Assembly (NCBI GenBank): GCA_945910005.1
Contig: OX246746.1
Span: forward strand, 32,139,624-32,203,623
Direction: 5' to 3'
Length of the DNA: 64,000 bases
Source of the DNA: Isoperla grammatica
Taxonomy: Eukaryota > Arthropoda > Insecta > Plecoptera > Perlodidae
The position numbers and the translations under genes are program-made. Under the pieces are notes generated by a model that did no database searches, was not told the DNA's origin, and saw only the letters and a list, made by a program, of their open reading frames with translations. Position 1 is the first letter of the stretch. Each line of letters starts with the position of its first letter. Positions 10,224 to 21,338 of the stretch are shown here, one piece after another.

Positions 10224-12044
10224 ATGGGTTATGGTGTTGATAAATTTCATATCATGCACGAGAGCTTTCCACATGACAAGATGTCATTGCTTCTGCGTAA
10301 AGGTGTATTTCCATATTACTACATTGATTCCGTTGACAAATTGAATGAAGCCTCCCTACCGCCTCAATCAGCTTTCTTTAATACACTAGAGGGAAACACT
10401 GTTAGTGATGCTGATTACCAACATGCTGATCAAGTATGGAATACATTTGAGATAAACACATTGGGGGAGTATCAGGACCTATATGTAAAATCTGATGTGT
10501 TATTACTTGCCGGTATCTTTGAAAACTTTAGGACATTATGTTTAGCCTACTATCAAATAGATCCAGCACATACTTACACCGCTCCGGGCTTAGCTAGGCA
10601 GAGCTGTTTAAAAAAGACAAAAGTGCAGTTAGAGTTGTTTACCGACCCTGATGTGTATTTGTTTATGGAGAGGGGAACCAGGGGTGGTGTTTCAATGATA
10701 TCAACACGCTATGCAGAGAGTAACAACAAGTACATGACTTTATATGATCCTACTAAACCATCGAGCTATATAGTTTACTGGGACTGTAATAACTTTTATG
10801 GCGTGGCAATGAGCGAGTTTCTGCCTGTGCGAGGATTCAAATGGCTCACTTCAGAAGAAATCATGCATATAGATTTTGAGTGTGTACCTGATGATTCAAG
10901 TAATGGCTTTATTTTGTAAGTGGATCTGGAATATCCTGTTAAATTACATGACCTCCACAATGATTTGCCAGTTGCTCCAGAGAGAAAAAGTGTAACAAGT
11001 GATATGCTCTCTCCGTATACAACACGTCTTGCAACAGAAATGAAGGTATCCACAAGTAAAGTACAAAAACTGATCCCGAACTTGAGTAACAAAGTAAAGT
11101 ACACCCTTCATTATAGAAATTTAAAACAGTACCTTGCTCTTGGTCTTAAATTAACGAAAATACATAAAGTACTTGCATTTACGCAAAGTCCATGGTTAAA
11201 GTCCCATATTGAGTTCAACACAAAGCAGCGAATGGATGCAAAGAATGACTTTGAGAAAGATCTATTTAAACTCTTAAACAATGCCGTGTTCGGAAAAACC
11301 ATGGAAAACCTGAGGAAAAGGGTAAATGTCCAGTTGGTAAATGATGTGAAAAAAGCAAAAAGATTAATTGAATCTCCGGCATTTGAAAGTTTCCAAATTT
11401 TCTCTAATAATCTCGTTGCTGTTCACTCCAAGAAAACCTGCCTTGAGTTGAACCGCCCTATCTATGCAGGCTTCACAATTTTAGATATAAATAAAATTAT
11501 AATGTACGATTTCCACTATAACTATGTTAAATCAAAGTATGGTAATAATGCATGTCTACTTTTCACTGACACAGATTCCCTTTGTTACAAAATTACTACC
11601 GGCGACTTGTATAACGACATGAAGCTAGAATCCTTCCGCTTTGATACATCAAATTTTCCGAAATCCCACTTTCTCTATAGTGACAAGAATAAAAATGTAC
11701 TTGGAAAGATGAAAGATGAGCTAGACGGTAAAGTAGTTGTGGAGTTTGTGGGGCTGCGCCCAAAAATGTACTCAATTAAAGATAATAGTGGTAATGTGAA
11801 AAAAGTGGGTAAAGGCATTGTAAAACGGACTCTTGCAAAACGCTTCTTACACGACGATTATAAAAAGTGTTTATTTTCAAAATAAACGCAAAGTGCAAGC
11901 ATGTACTCCATCAGAAGCCTTAAACACAAAATTTGTACCATAAACCAGAGAAAACAAACGCTATCACCCTACGACGATAAAAGATATATCCTTAACGATG
12001 GAGTTACGACTTTAGCACATGGAAATTATAAGATTGAGACCTGA
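10224..12044 (+). pseudogene. Polinton/Maverick-type DNA polymerase B, truncated and interrupted
   Basis: Protein-primed family B DNA polymerases of this type replicate Polinton/Maverick elements and related virus-like DNAs. The order of motifs is normal. The end of the exonuclease domain (LYVKSDVLLLAGIFENFR, codons 86-103) comes first, then HTYTAPGLA, then TRGGVSMI. Palm motif A follows (WDCNNFYG, Asp at codon 187), then motif B (NNAVFGKTMEN, about 11274-11306) and motif C with the catalytic FTDTDSL (11562-11582). Last comes a typical C-terminal segment, DDKRYILNDG, ending at a TGA at 12042-12044. The N-terminal exonuclease motifs are missing. Two in-frame TAA stops interrupt one continuous frame, at 10917-10919 in the conserved stretch between motif A and the DLEYP block, and at 11883-11885 shortly before the end. 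No frameshift is needed across these 1.8 kb, so decay is recent. No integrase, ATPase or capsid gene accompanies it, so it is a solitary fragment. Confidence 0.9.
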
Positions 12045-12399
12045 ACCTACGCAATTAGTTGTAAATATGTGTGCTGTGTTTATGTCAACTCATAGTAATA
12101 ACAATTGTGTAAATATAAGAAATGTCTTTATAATATGATTTACTCTTGTGTGTAAGTAGTTTGTAGGGGGAAAAAATAAACAATGTAAACTTGATAAACT
12201 AGTCTTTTGATTTAAGAAACCTGTTACTAATAACTCAATAAGCAGAGTTACATTTTCCTTGTACTTCCTTGAAGAGTTTTCAGATATTATCTATATAATG
12301 TATGTTGTATTAGAACTAGAACTAGAATGTGTAGTACAGATCAATACACATTTAAAATAATAAAAACTCAAAAACTGAATACCCTTTGACAGGAATGGG
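12045..12399. other. 3' flank of the polymerase pseudogene
   Basis: AT-rich DNA with AATAAA words (for example near 12175), which could be polyadenylation signals but are common in such sequence. Nothing else recognised. Confidence 0.35.
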
Positions 12400-13420
12400 A
12401 TGGTTATGTTTGGTTCATGGAGTAAGACTAGGTGAGTGTTAGGACCTTTGGTTAGGTAATTTGATTGGGTTCTTTAGCTCTTAGAGGTGGAATAGGTTCA
12501 TTGGTTATTGGTTAGGCCCTTTGGCGGATTAGGAGTGGGTTAGTTATGGTTCCTTAGTAAGGTTAGGTTAGGTTAGGTCTTTTGGTTAGGTTAGATCGGG
12601 TTCTTTGGCTGTAAGGGGATCGATAAGCTTATTGGTTCTAAAGTGGCTGTTAGGCCCTTTGTTGGAATAGGGACAGATTAGGTTAGTTTTCTTCGAAAAA
12701 GGTGTGTAGAGTATAGGTTAGATCGGGTTCTTTAACCCTTAGGGCTGGATATAGGTGCATTGGTTGTAAAATAGCGGTTAGGCCCTTTGGCGGATTAGGG
12801 GTGGGTTAGTTATGGTTCCTTAGTAAGGTTAGGTTAGGTTAGGTCTTTTGGTTCGGTTAGATCGGGTTCTTTGGCTGTAAGGGGATGAATAAGCTTATTG
12901 GTTCTAAAGTGGCTGTTAGGCCCTTTGTTGGAATAGAGACGGATTAGGTTAGGTTTCTTCGAAAAAGGTATGTAGAGTATAGGTTAGATCGGGTTCTTTA
13001 ACCCTTAGGGCTGGATAGGTGCATTGGTTGTAAAATAGCGGTTAGGCCTTTTGGCGGATTAGGGGTGGGTTAGTTATGATTCCTTTAGTAAGGTTGGGTT
13101 AGGTTAGGTCTTTTGGTTAGGTTAGATCAGGTTCTTTGGCTGTGAGGGGATGGATAAGCTTATTGGTTCTTAAGTGGCTGTTAGGCCCTTTGTTGGAATA
13201 GGGACGGATTAGGTTAGGTTTCTGCGAAAAAGGTATGTGGAGTATAGGTTAGATCTGGTTCTTTAACCCTTAGGGCTGGATAGGTGCATTGGTTGTAAAA
13301 TAGCGGTTAGGCCCTTTGGTAGGGTTAGTTTAGGTTAAGGTTAGGTTTGGTATAGCCTTATAGCTGTGTTAGTTCGGATAGGGAGGGTTAGGCCCTTGGG
13401 TTAGGTTGGGTTCGGTTTGG
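12400..13420. repeat. ~265-bp tandem repeat rich in TTAGGT words
   Basis: Long units recur with landmarks at regular spacing. TTGGCGGATTAGG occurs near 12531, 12787 and 13051, and TTCTTTAACCCTTAGGGCTG near 12728, 12994 and 13259, giving a period of about 256-266 bases and 3-4 copies. Each unit is itself packed with GGTTAGGTTAGGT words, so an older short TTAGGT-like repeat seems to have been amplified as larger blocks. It is strongly strand-biased (G/T-rich on plus). There is no coding frame. Confidence 0.85.
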
Positions 13421-14309
13421 AGCGCTGTAAAATTTCGATCCTCAATTGATCCTCAAAAAAAGTGATCCAGAAGCCCCCTTTTCTCCTTACTAACTACTTC
13501 TTGTGACTGTTACAGTTGGAACAAGATACACTCTGAAGGAACCTATCTGCTGCCGACTAGATTTGTGGCACGTATTAAATATATATTTACATTTTTAGCC
13601 AATATTTAAGGTTCCTCCTTTACGTTCATTTTTATGGATATTTAAGCTGAAAACTAAGACAGTAAAATTTACAGCCAAATTTAGTCAGTGATGAGTAGAG
13701 ACTTCTTTTAAGCAAACATTTTCTCTAAATTTACCATTAATTATTTTAAATTTAGCACTTTGTAGCATTTATATTTTTCTTTCGGTCAAAACCTTGTATA
13801 TCAGGGTGTTTCTTGCACTTCTAATAAACAATTATGTGCAGATACTAGTCAAAATCAATTCAGTTGTAACTTTTAACTTCTTAAGGGGTTAAAATGCAGG
13901 TCTTTACTTAAGCTCGATAGGAATGGGAAAGCATTATTTTTGTAAAATCATAATAAGCATTTTCTAGCATTTTCAAAAATAGAACCAATAAATAAATGAC
14001 CAATTAAGCACCTAAAACATAAACGCTAAAATAACGTATCTTTAGATGAGACTTTAAATATCGTTTTAACCACTTATAAACTGATTTGAACACCGGTTGT
14101 CGCGTGCCATGTTAAGGTCGGTCATAGCTCGTTTATAATGTTCTATCTCTTGACCTGGTATAGTTTTGACCTAATTTTATTTGCACTGCGAGATTAGCCG
14201 CTCTCCACTGATGCGGAATAATTAGGGTCGGTCAAACTCTTTTCCAGTTTCCAGCCAACCACTAATTTTACCAATTGCTCTGTCTCGTTGATTACCATTC
14301 CATTGCGTG
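13421..14309. other. Spacer, nothing recognised
   Basis: AT-rich unique-looking DNA with no supported gene, tandem repeat or inverted pair. Confidence 0.4.
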
Positions 14310-14400
14310 CGTTGCCCAGGCGGGGTGGAGTAGGCGTTTGGATAGTAGACCGCCGACCTTACATTCCAGGTTCGAATCCCGGTTCGGGTGTGTGGGTTTA
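14310..14400 (+). mobile_element. tRNA-like SINE head, second type
   Basis: A perfect B box, GGTTCGAATCC, lies near 14371 and is preceded by an A-box-like GTGGAGTAGGCGTTTGG near 14325, at a spacing compatible with a tRNA. No full cloverleaf can be folded by eye, and the head differs from the SINE at 2283 and 37125. It is best read as the promoter head of another tRNA-derived SINE. The 3' end was not found. Confidence 0.4.
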
Positions 14401-14465
14401 AAGTGTGTTTTTATATATATAACGTCTCGATTAATTTATTTACCAAAATATGATACGTTAAGCCC

Positions 14466-14675
14466 AATTATTATTATAAAATATACATTAGGTACCACTT
14501 ATCTTTGATATCACTCATTTTGACTGGTTTAGGCATGTGGGGTTTTAATCTTCATATCGTCTTGATAAGCTTCTTTGCTAGAATATGTATAGCTCAAATA
14601 TAATCATAAATTATTATTATAAAATATGTATTAGGTACCACTTATCTTTGATATCACTCATCTTGACTAGTTTGG
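14466..14675. repeat. Two ~65-bp direct repeats 143 bp apart
   Basis: AATTATTATTATAAAATAT followed by ATTAGGTACCACTTATCTTT and GATATCACTCAT occurs at 14466-14530 and again at 14609-14673 with about four differences. This is a local tandem duplication with a 143-bp period, in non-coding DNA. Confidence 0.85.
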
Positions 14676-15399
14676 TTTTGAACAAAGCGAACCCCATAGA
14701 TTGTGTGGTTGATTGATTAGTTAACGTTAATGGGTAGCTCGCAATATTAAAGCACTCAAAACAATATTAATAAGTTTGTCTATTTAGTATTTTCATTGAT
14801 AAGCTGATAGAAATTCAAATCCCGGGTGTGAATTTCTTTTCAACATCATGAAGCTTTCTCAGTAATATATCAATAGAACAACTTTAACTTAGAAGGTTAC
14901 ACTATGCCCTTTACCCTTGACTGAAAGAAGAGGATAACGTGTGAAAAGATTACGCTTTTCAGTAAAATTAGGTCATTTGCCGATCACGGTCTGTACTCAA
15001 AGTGGCCGGCCCAGGCCTCGACCTCGTTCTCGCTTCCCCTCACCCCCTCCCCCCCCCCCCCCCGCCCAGTCCAATCCACCCACACAATATATTTTGCTTA
15101 GATGCTCGATTACTGTTGAGTGTTGAGTTTCTTCCTTAGGGAGTACAAGGAGTGCTCTCTAGAACATGAAGGTACATTTTAGAGTACTGGAATAGTTGTC
15201 AAGGAAGTGATGGAAGGATTCGCGTATCAATTAACCTCAAAATAAATTTATCAGCGAAGCTCGCCTATTGTGGGATTAGCACCCCTACCCCCTAATGTCT
15301 GATACCTTTATTCCAGTTAGCTGCAGCCGTCCACGGTGGCGCATGCGTAGAGGCAGGAGTTTATGGTTTTATGGTATAAATGATAACGCGATTTTCTTA
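14676..15399. other. Spacer with a C15 tract
   Basis: No gene was recognised. A homopolymer of 15 C lies at 15049-15063 in a pyrimidine-rich patch, which creates the proline-rich frame at 14941-15126, an artefact. Confidence 0.4.
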
Positions 15400-15592
15400 G
15401 AAAACATTTTTGAACAACAAATCTGGGCGTTTTAAGCACTTGTGTAGGTGCTGGAAATTACAATTTTTTCCACAGATTTTCCCGCGATTTTGAAGGACTA
15501 ACAGGATTACCGCTGGATGGTATCGAACCTACGACCTTCCGAATGAGAGTATCGTGTCTAATCGCTGAGCTATATCTCTACCGGTAAAAAAA
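15400..15592 (-). mobile_element. tRNA-derived SINE, diverged copy 2
   Basis: On the minus strand, GATATAGCTCAGCGATTAGAC (A-box region) is followed by GGTCGTAGGTTCGATACC (B-box region) and then AGCGGTAATCCTGTTAG. The layout matches the SINE at 2283-2525, but this copy is more diverged. The downstream part fades into unrecognised sequence, so the lower boundary is approximate. Confidence 0.5.
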
Positions 15593-15971
15593 TATTAGTA
15601 CTCGGATTGCGTATTTAAGCTATGGGTATTTGTATTTAGCCTTCATCTTCATCTATTCCCCCTCATAATCTGGAATAGCGTGGAATAAATCGTCATAATC
15701 ACTAAATAAAGCACTGTATTCAAATATTAGTGTACAGTTAAAAACATAGAATAATCCCGGATGTAAAATGAGAGTATCCAAGTAACTTGGTTTTTATTGA
15801 TTTTTCGAGGACGGCTATCAGCTGTTTACGACATTACACGGACACTGGACTCATGACGCACTAGCTCTCGATAGTGCCTTCTCTCTTCTCCTGCCGTACA
15901 CTGATCAACGTCTACTCTGTCAGAGCACGTGAACTGTGCACTAGCTAATACACGCGCCCCTAATATTCATA

Positions 15972-16388
15972 TTTTATTTATTTTATTTTATTGTAATTAA
16001 GGCCAGCTTAGGGCACAATGCCCTCTTTAGCCTGATGAGTGATGATTGATGAATGATAATGAGAAAGAGAGGAGGGGAAGCCTGGTACCGGCACGTAGCC
16101 TACTCCTGTCGAAAAGTACCAAGGGGACCATCGGCTTTACGTCCCATCCGAAAGGACGGTGTAACTTTGACCAGTCATATAGGTTCCTCCACTAACCTGG
16201 ACTGCCGAGCAGTTGACGAGAAGAACGAAGCTGTTACACAAGCTTTCGAACCCTCCAATCTGCTCTAACCAATGGTAACTAGTGTTTCAGAGATGAGTGG
16301 TCACCCATCCACCTCCTGACCTAGCCCAAGGTTGCTTAACATCGGGGTTCGTATGGGAATCGGCTAAGCGACCGCGGCTAAACCGTGG
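15972..16388 (-). mobile_element. 5S-rRNA-derived SINE, copy 1
   Basis: The minus-strand 5' end resembles 5S ribosomal RNA: a GAAGTTAAGCAACNTCGGGC-type block and GGTGGATGGGTGACCACTC correspond to the A-box/intermediate and C-box promoter parts of a 5S gene. An unrelated body of about 250 bases follows, then an A/T-rich tail of AATAAA-like repeats, as expected for priming by a LINE partner. A 12-base target duplication, CTAATATTCATA, flanks it at 15960-15971 and 16389-16400. Two more copies are at 30881 and 34536. The 71-codon plus-strand frame at 16053-16268 is antisense to the SINE and is also present in the 30881 copy, but frameshifted in the 34536 copy. Confidence 0.9.
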
Positions 16389-16400
16389 CTAATATTCATA

Positions 16401-16945
16401 CATTTCACGGCCGTAAGTATGAGTGCAATCTGTTTCCATTTACCATTTTACTTTTTGTACCTTTGACTTCGGCATTTTAACATGACTTGATTCACTATTA
16501 CATAATCTTCCTAGGTACGTCGATCCAACTAAGAAAACATTCGTATTCCCGATACCGGTGATCCTCATTGAAAGTGAAAGTCATTCCAAAGTTGTAAGTC
16601 AAATTCTCAAGATGCTCAAACAAGACACAACAAGATGCTCCTGAAAATGTATTCTAAAACCTCAACTAGGTACCCAAAATAAAGCCCTCCACACACTAGT
16701 TTTTAGTTCAACAAAGTTCATAATAGCGATTGTCCTCATTGCTGTTCTTGCTCTTCTTGAAATGTAACATTGTGTTTTACCGTATTAAACGTTAAGCATA
16801 AAAGCCCTGCATGAAAAGACGAAATTATCTCTAAACCTGAATGAGGATAGACGGTAGCGTTGGAGGAAGCTATAAAACTTAACGAGTAAAATCATCGTAA
16901 AAGAAAGAGTGAAAATAAATTGTGTTTCACTAGACTGAATAACAT
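16401..16945. other. Spacer, nothing recognised
   Basis: AT-rich DNA between a SINE and a MITE, with no open frame of note. Confidence 0.4.
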
Positions 16946-16947
16946 TA

Positions 16948-17751
16948 TAGTGTAGTGGATTAGACGAATCATTCGGGGTTTTGTGACTGAAGACTTTTTT
17001 TATCAAATAATCAAAAACATATTATAATCAAACTTCCAAGAGAAAGACTAAAAACAGTCTACTGGTATAGGGGCTGCGAGGGGTCAAATAATAAGGGGTG
17101 GAGTGGAAGTGAAAAAACTAACGAGGCACCAACTATGATAATTCCACACACAAATTTTTAAATCTAGAAGACTTAAGTCTATTCTATTAAGAAAAAAATC
17201 AAAATATGATCTTTCGTCACAACTTTATCAGATAATGTGACCTTTGACCTTAAGTCACTTATTTTTCTAATCTGTATGAAAATGTATCGTGTGACCACTC
17301 TTTTTGTCAAAAATTATCTCAAGGACACAAATTAAAGGTTAAAGGTCAATATAAGTTTTATAATGGGTTGGGTCAAATAACATCGTGAACTATATATAAA
17401 TTTTACATACTTCGAAATATAGAACTCTCACGAACAAGTCTTGTGTGGAAAGCATGGTTGTAAACATTTTATAAAGAAAAGTACCCTTAGTTGTTGAAGG
17501 GGTGGTTTTTAGTTCGACCTTGACCTCAATAATGTTACATTTAATTACGGCCATCCTTGTAGCTTGTGACCACTCATTGAAAAGGTAATGTTAACTTGCA
17601 TACATTTCCGTAATTTATTTTGCCTTAATAATTACATGCAATCCTTTTGGCAATTCGATTAGAATAGCTTTTTGAGTGTTTGATCAAAAATTCACGCTTC
17701 TATCACAAAACCCCGAATTGGTCCCGTATTTTATTCTAATCCACTACACTA
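16948..17751. mobile_element. 804-bp MITE with TA target duplication
   Basis: The ends are inverted: TAGTGTAGTGGATTAGA at the left and TCTAATCCACTACACTA at the right. The inner parts also pair (ATTCGGGGTTTTGTGA against TCACAAAACCCCGAAT). It is flanked by TA on both sides (16946-16947 and 17752-17753), as in Tc1/mariner-type insertions. No transposase frame is present, so it is non-autonomous. The 73-codon frame at 16785-17006 straddles the boundary and is not real. Confidence 0.75.
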
Positions 17752-17753
17752 TA

Positions 17754-19125
17754 AGCAAATGAGCTTTTGAGTTATAATTTGAGGTAAGGTATTATATTGT
17801 TGTGTAAAACAAAGACAGATTTCCTGTTAGCCAATACACAAAGAAACTTTCTTTCAGAACAAACGGAGCTGCTGTAATATTTGCAATTTATATACATATG
17901 CATACTTTCCAAATGTTGTAAATGAACCCAGTAAGACATGCGTATATGAGTTAAAATCGTATTATTTGACATTTCAAAGATTCAGTGGGAAGGAAAAGAA
18001 CGCACACATAGATGACACTGTTAGTCACGAGAACGACACCAATATCAATTCCGATACCAATATTAAAATTCGAACAAGGGATTTGTTGTATCTTAAGTCT
18101 CTCGTTTTGTGGGATTGAAAACTGTTCTCAATTCAACGAAGTTATCCGTACTCACACATGAAAACATATAGCTCATTCTCTTTCACTGCTTACACAATAT
18201 TTTTCATTATTTTAACAACAAAGAACAAAGTACTATAGATATAATGACAAAAAGGGTAATTTTTTAGTTGTCAAAGATACCCGACGTGTGATATGGTTAA
18301 ATATTGCACACACAACACCAATCGCTTTTTCCTCATTGGGAGCGTTGACTAATGTAAATATTTATTTTGATGTATTGTCAATATTTCTATATGTAATGTA
18401 AATATTTTTAACCGCCACATAGGAATATAACGAGTTTGATTGTTAATCATACTTTTAAGTAAGACAAAAGCAATTATTTTTTAAGTGCGTAGCCCTCAAG
18501 CTAAATGTTTTTTTTTTCTAAAACTTCGATCGAAATGGTAGAGGAATTCTACTGAAACATACGTTTGTCTGTGAAGTCACAAACGGTTCCACGGGAGTAT
18601 ATCAGACGAAAAGAAGATGAAGATATAGCCGTTAATTAATGATATTTAATATTGAAATAGTCACAAGAACATGCCAAAAGTTATGAAACACGAGAACAAA
18701 GACAACAAAGAATAAACACAACCATGATAATTGAGAAAGAAGTTAATAGAAGAAGAAGGAAGACAAAGAAGTTAAGTAGAAGATGGTCGCGATCGAACAA
18801 CTGGTATATTGTCAAGGCTGTAGTAAGACTATATCCCATTCGATGGTCAATTCAGTAAAAAGGACAAACACGGAAAAAATAACTATGTTGGGTGCCATTT
18901 TGAAATAAGTAGCTTCCTGGATAAGTTTGGAAATGGTTTGTATTGTCATTATTTTAATGGTAGCAACGAGAGTAGGAAACAAACTGAAATATCGCTTCTT
19001 TGGAGCATTACACAAAATTTCTTCTGTACATAGTGAATACTCCCACACAGAGCTGAGGTTTTGAAGCTCTTTATATATCCTTACACATGCATTCAAAGAT
19101 GTAAGTATTATTTACAAAGTCCTGG
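17754..19125. other. Spacer, nothing recognised
   Basis: About 1.4 kb of AT-rich DNA. The longest frame (18812-19096, minus, 94 codons) has no protein motif. No repeat seen. Confidence 0.4.
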
Positions 19126-19145
19126 GCCCGGATTCACAAGCTGTC

Positions 19146-19498
19146 CTGTACTTTGTTGGTCTTATCTCTAAGACCGACCTAATTTAGAACCTCTTCTAAA
19201 ACCAGGAAAATATCTTAGAACAAAATTTTAAAACATATTATTGGAATATAAAACCTAGTAGTTGGACTATACACTGTTCCTTGTCAAGATCAAAGAATTA
19301 AAAACCGCAATATTTCGAGCCCTGTACTTTTTTGGTCTTATCTCTAAGACCGCCCTAATTTCAAACCTCTTCTAAAACCAGGAAAATATCTTAGAACAAA
19401 ATTTTAAAACATATTATTGGAATATAAAACCTAGTAGTTGGACTATACACTGTTCCTTGTCAAGATCAAAGAATTAAAAACCGCAATATTTCGAGCCC
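19146..19498. repeat. 177-bp tandem duplication in Penelope 3' region
   Basis: CTGTACTTTGTTGGTCTTAT at about 19145 is repeated as CTGTACTTTTTTGGTCTTAT at about 19322. The whole of the following AAAACCAGGAAAATATC...CCGCAATATTTCGAGCCCT block is also repeated, nearly identical. The plus-strand-copy side (22900-23190) has only one, diverged version. The duplication may reflect the terminal repeats typical of Penelope insertions. Confidence 0.85.
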
Positions 19499-19505
19499 TA
19501 ATCAG
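19483..19505 (-). ncRNA. Hammerhead-core-like motif, degenerate
   Basis: On the minus strand CTGATTAGGGCTCGAAAT sits in the non-coding 3' part of the partial Penelope copy. It resembles a hammerhead core (CUGANGA ... GAAA) reported for Penelope terminal repeats. The conserved guanine of CUGANGA is a T here, so it would be inactive. Confidence 0.3.
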
Positions 19506-21338
19506 AGTTCTTCGACAGGCGAAATCACACTAACTCGCAACCTGACAGCTGACACTGACACACCCCCCTCACCGCCACCTCGATCCACGACCCACCGCGC
19601 CTACCAACTCTAACAAGCGGTGCACATCCCACCTCACAACAACCACAACCCACCCAAACATAACCTAACTGTCACATTAAACCAAAGACGGAACAAACTC
19701 CTTCCAGGTGTGCGGAAACGAAATACTAGGCGAACTAATAACCTCATTGGTAACAGACATTAAAGCAGCTTCTTTTAGCTTTCTAAGATAAGGGTTCTGT
19801 TCATGCAACAACACTTTCGCCTCACTCCACCTAATGTTGTGAATTGTGATGATTCTCAAACACATGCTCAGCCAACCTAGACACGTCTTCTTTCTTCTGT
19901 CTCACATTCGACATATGTTCCTTTTCAATCTCACCCCTAAAGGTCTTTTAGACTCACCGATATAAGCAGAGCCACACTCACAAGGTATCGAATTAATGGA
20001 ATGTTTGGAGGACTGGACTTAATTCTTAGGCTTAGTAACAGTAAGTAAGGACACTACGAAACGACCCTGGATAATTAAAAACAATACGTATCCCATGAGG
20101 GGCTAGTAACCAACGAATCTTCTCAGACAGGTTCGGATGATAATCTAGAGTAATAGTTCTCTTAACTGTCGTCACAGCCTGCCCAACAGCCTCATCCCTC
20201 CGCGTACGATCCCCACTAACAACCTAGAGCGGTCTATCCTTAAAGAACTTAAAGGAGATGAATCCATTATTATTCTTCCGGCTGACAAAGGTAGAAGCAC
20301 GGTGTTGCTGGATAAAGAATGTTACGTCTCAAAAATGCAAAATTTGCTCACTACTGATCAATAAAAGACTCTTAAGAAAGACCCGGACCAATGCTTATGA
20401 GAACTTGGTGTATCGAGCGGTGAAGAAGTTGGATGGTATTTTGACCCCGCAGGTGAGAACCCTGCTTACACCTCATTTTTTTAAAACCCCCACATATTTA
20501 TGGTTTACCCAAGATACACAAAGCTGCTTTGCCTTTGCGCCCTATTGTGAGTGCACGCATCTCCCCGTTTAGTAAATTGTCCTCTTTTTTATTGAATATT
20601 CTAAAACCTTTGAGGGTTGGTATTAAATCATCGGTTGAGAATTCTCAAGAGCTTGTTAATATTCTGAGGGAGGTACAGTTACACCCTGATTCTCATTTGG
20701 TAAGCTTTGTGTGGTTAACATGTTTCTATCGGTTCCGATAGCGGACACCCTAACTATAGCGAGACGCAAACTCTCCTCCGATAATTCTCTTCCAGACAGA
20801 ACTTGCATGCCGGTCGACAACATCATGGAACTCTCTGCCTCAACAATTGCTACTTCGAGTTCAATGGACAACATTTCCTGCAACTTGATGGCCTAGCCAT
20901 GGGTAGCTGCCTTTTGCCAATATTAGCCGACCTGTACATGGACCATCTGGAAACGGAGGTTTTACAGGTGAGTTCTTTGTCTCCTGATCTATGGCTCCGT
21001 TACGTAGACGATGTTCTAGCCATCTATCGTGGTTCTCATGATGAGTTGCTTGTACTTCTAAATGAACTTAACGGTTTTCACCCGAACATCAAGTTTACAA
21101 TTGAAGAAGAAAAGGAGGCTTCATTTCCTTTTCTTTATTTGCTTATTACCAAAACTGAGTTGGGTTTGATAACTAAGGTGTATAGGAAGCCTACTCATCA
21201 TACTGATCAATACATTAGAGATGATTCTAATCATCCGACCCATGTTAAACATGGTGTTATGAAGTGTCTTGCCAATAGGGCCTCGACTAACTGTTCTACT
21301 AATGTCTTGGTAGAAGATGCGTTACAACATCTAGCTCA

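Larger units (their letters stand above)
19126..20227 (-). pseudogene. Partial inverted Penelope copy (linker plus GIY-YIG end)
   Basis: Reading from 20227 downward, the minus strand gives VVSGDRTRRDEAVGQAVTT and LDYHPNLSEKIRWLLAPHG. It then gives the endonuclease domain start CECGSAYIGESKRPLGVRLK near 19985-19925, with a frameshift, and a last open piece (19865-19677) with IRWSEAKVLLHEQNPYLRKL and EVISSPSISF. This is the C-terminal third of a Penelope polyprotein: the linker after the reverse transcriptase, then GIY-YIG. The reverse transcriptase is absent. Stops and shifts in the middle make it non-functional. Beyond 19677 lies the non-coding 3' region, with a 177-bp tandem duplication. Confidence 0.85.
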
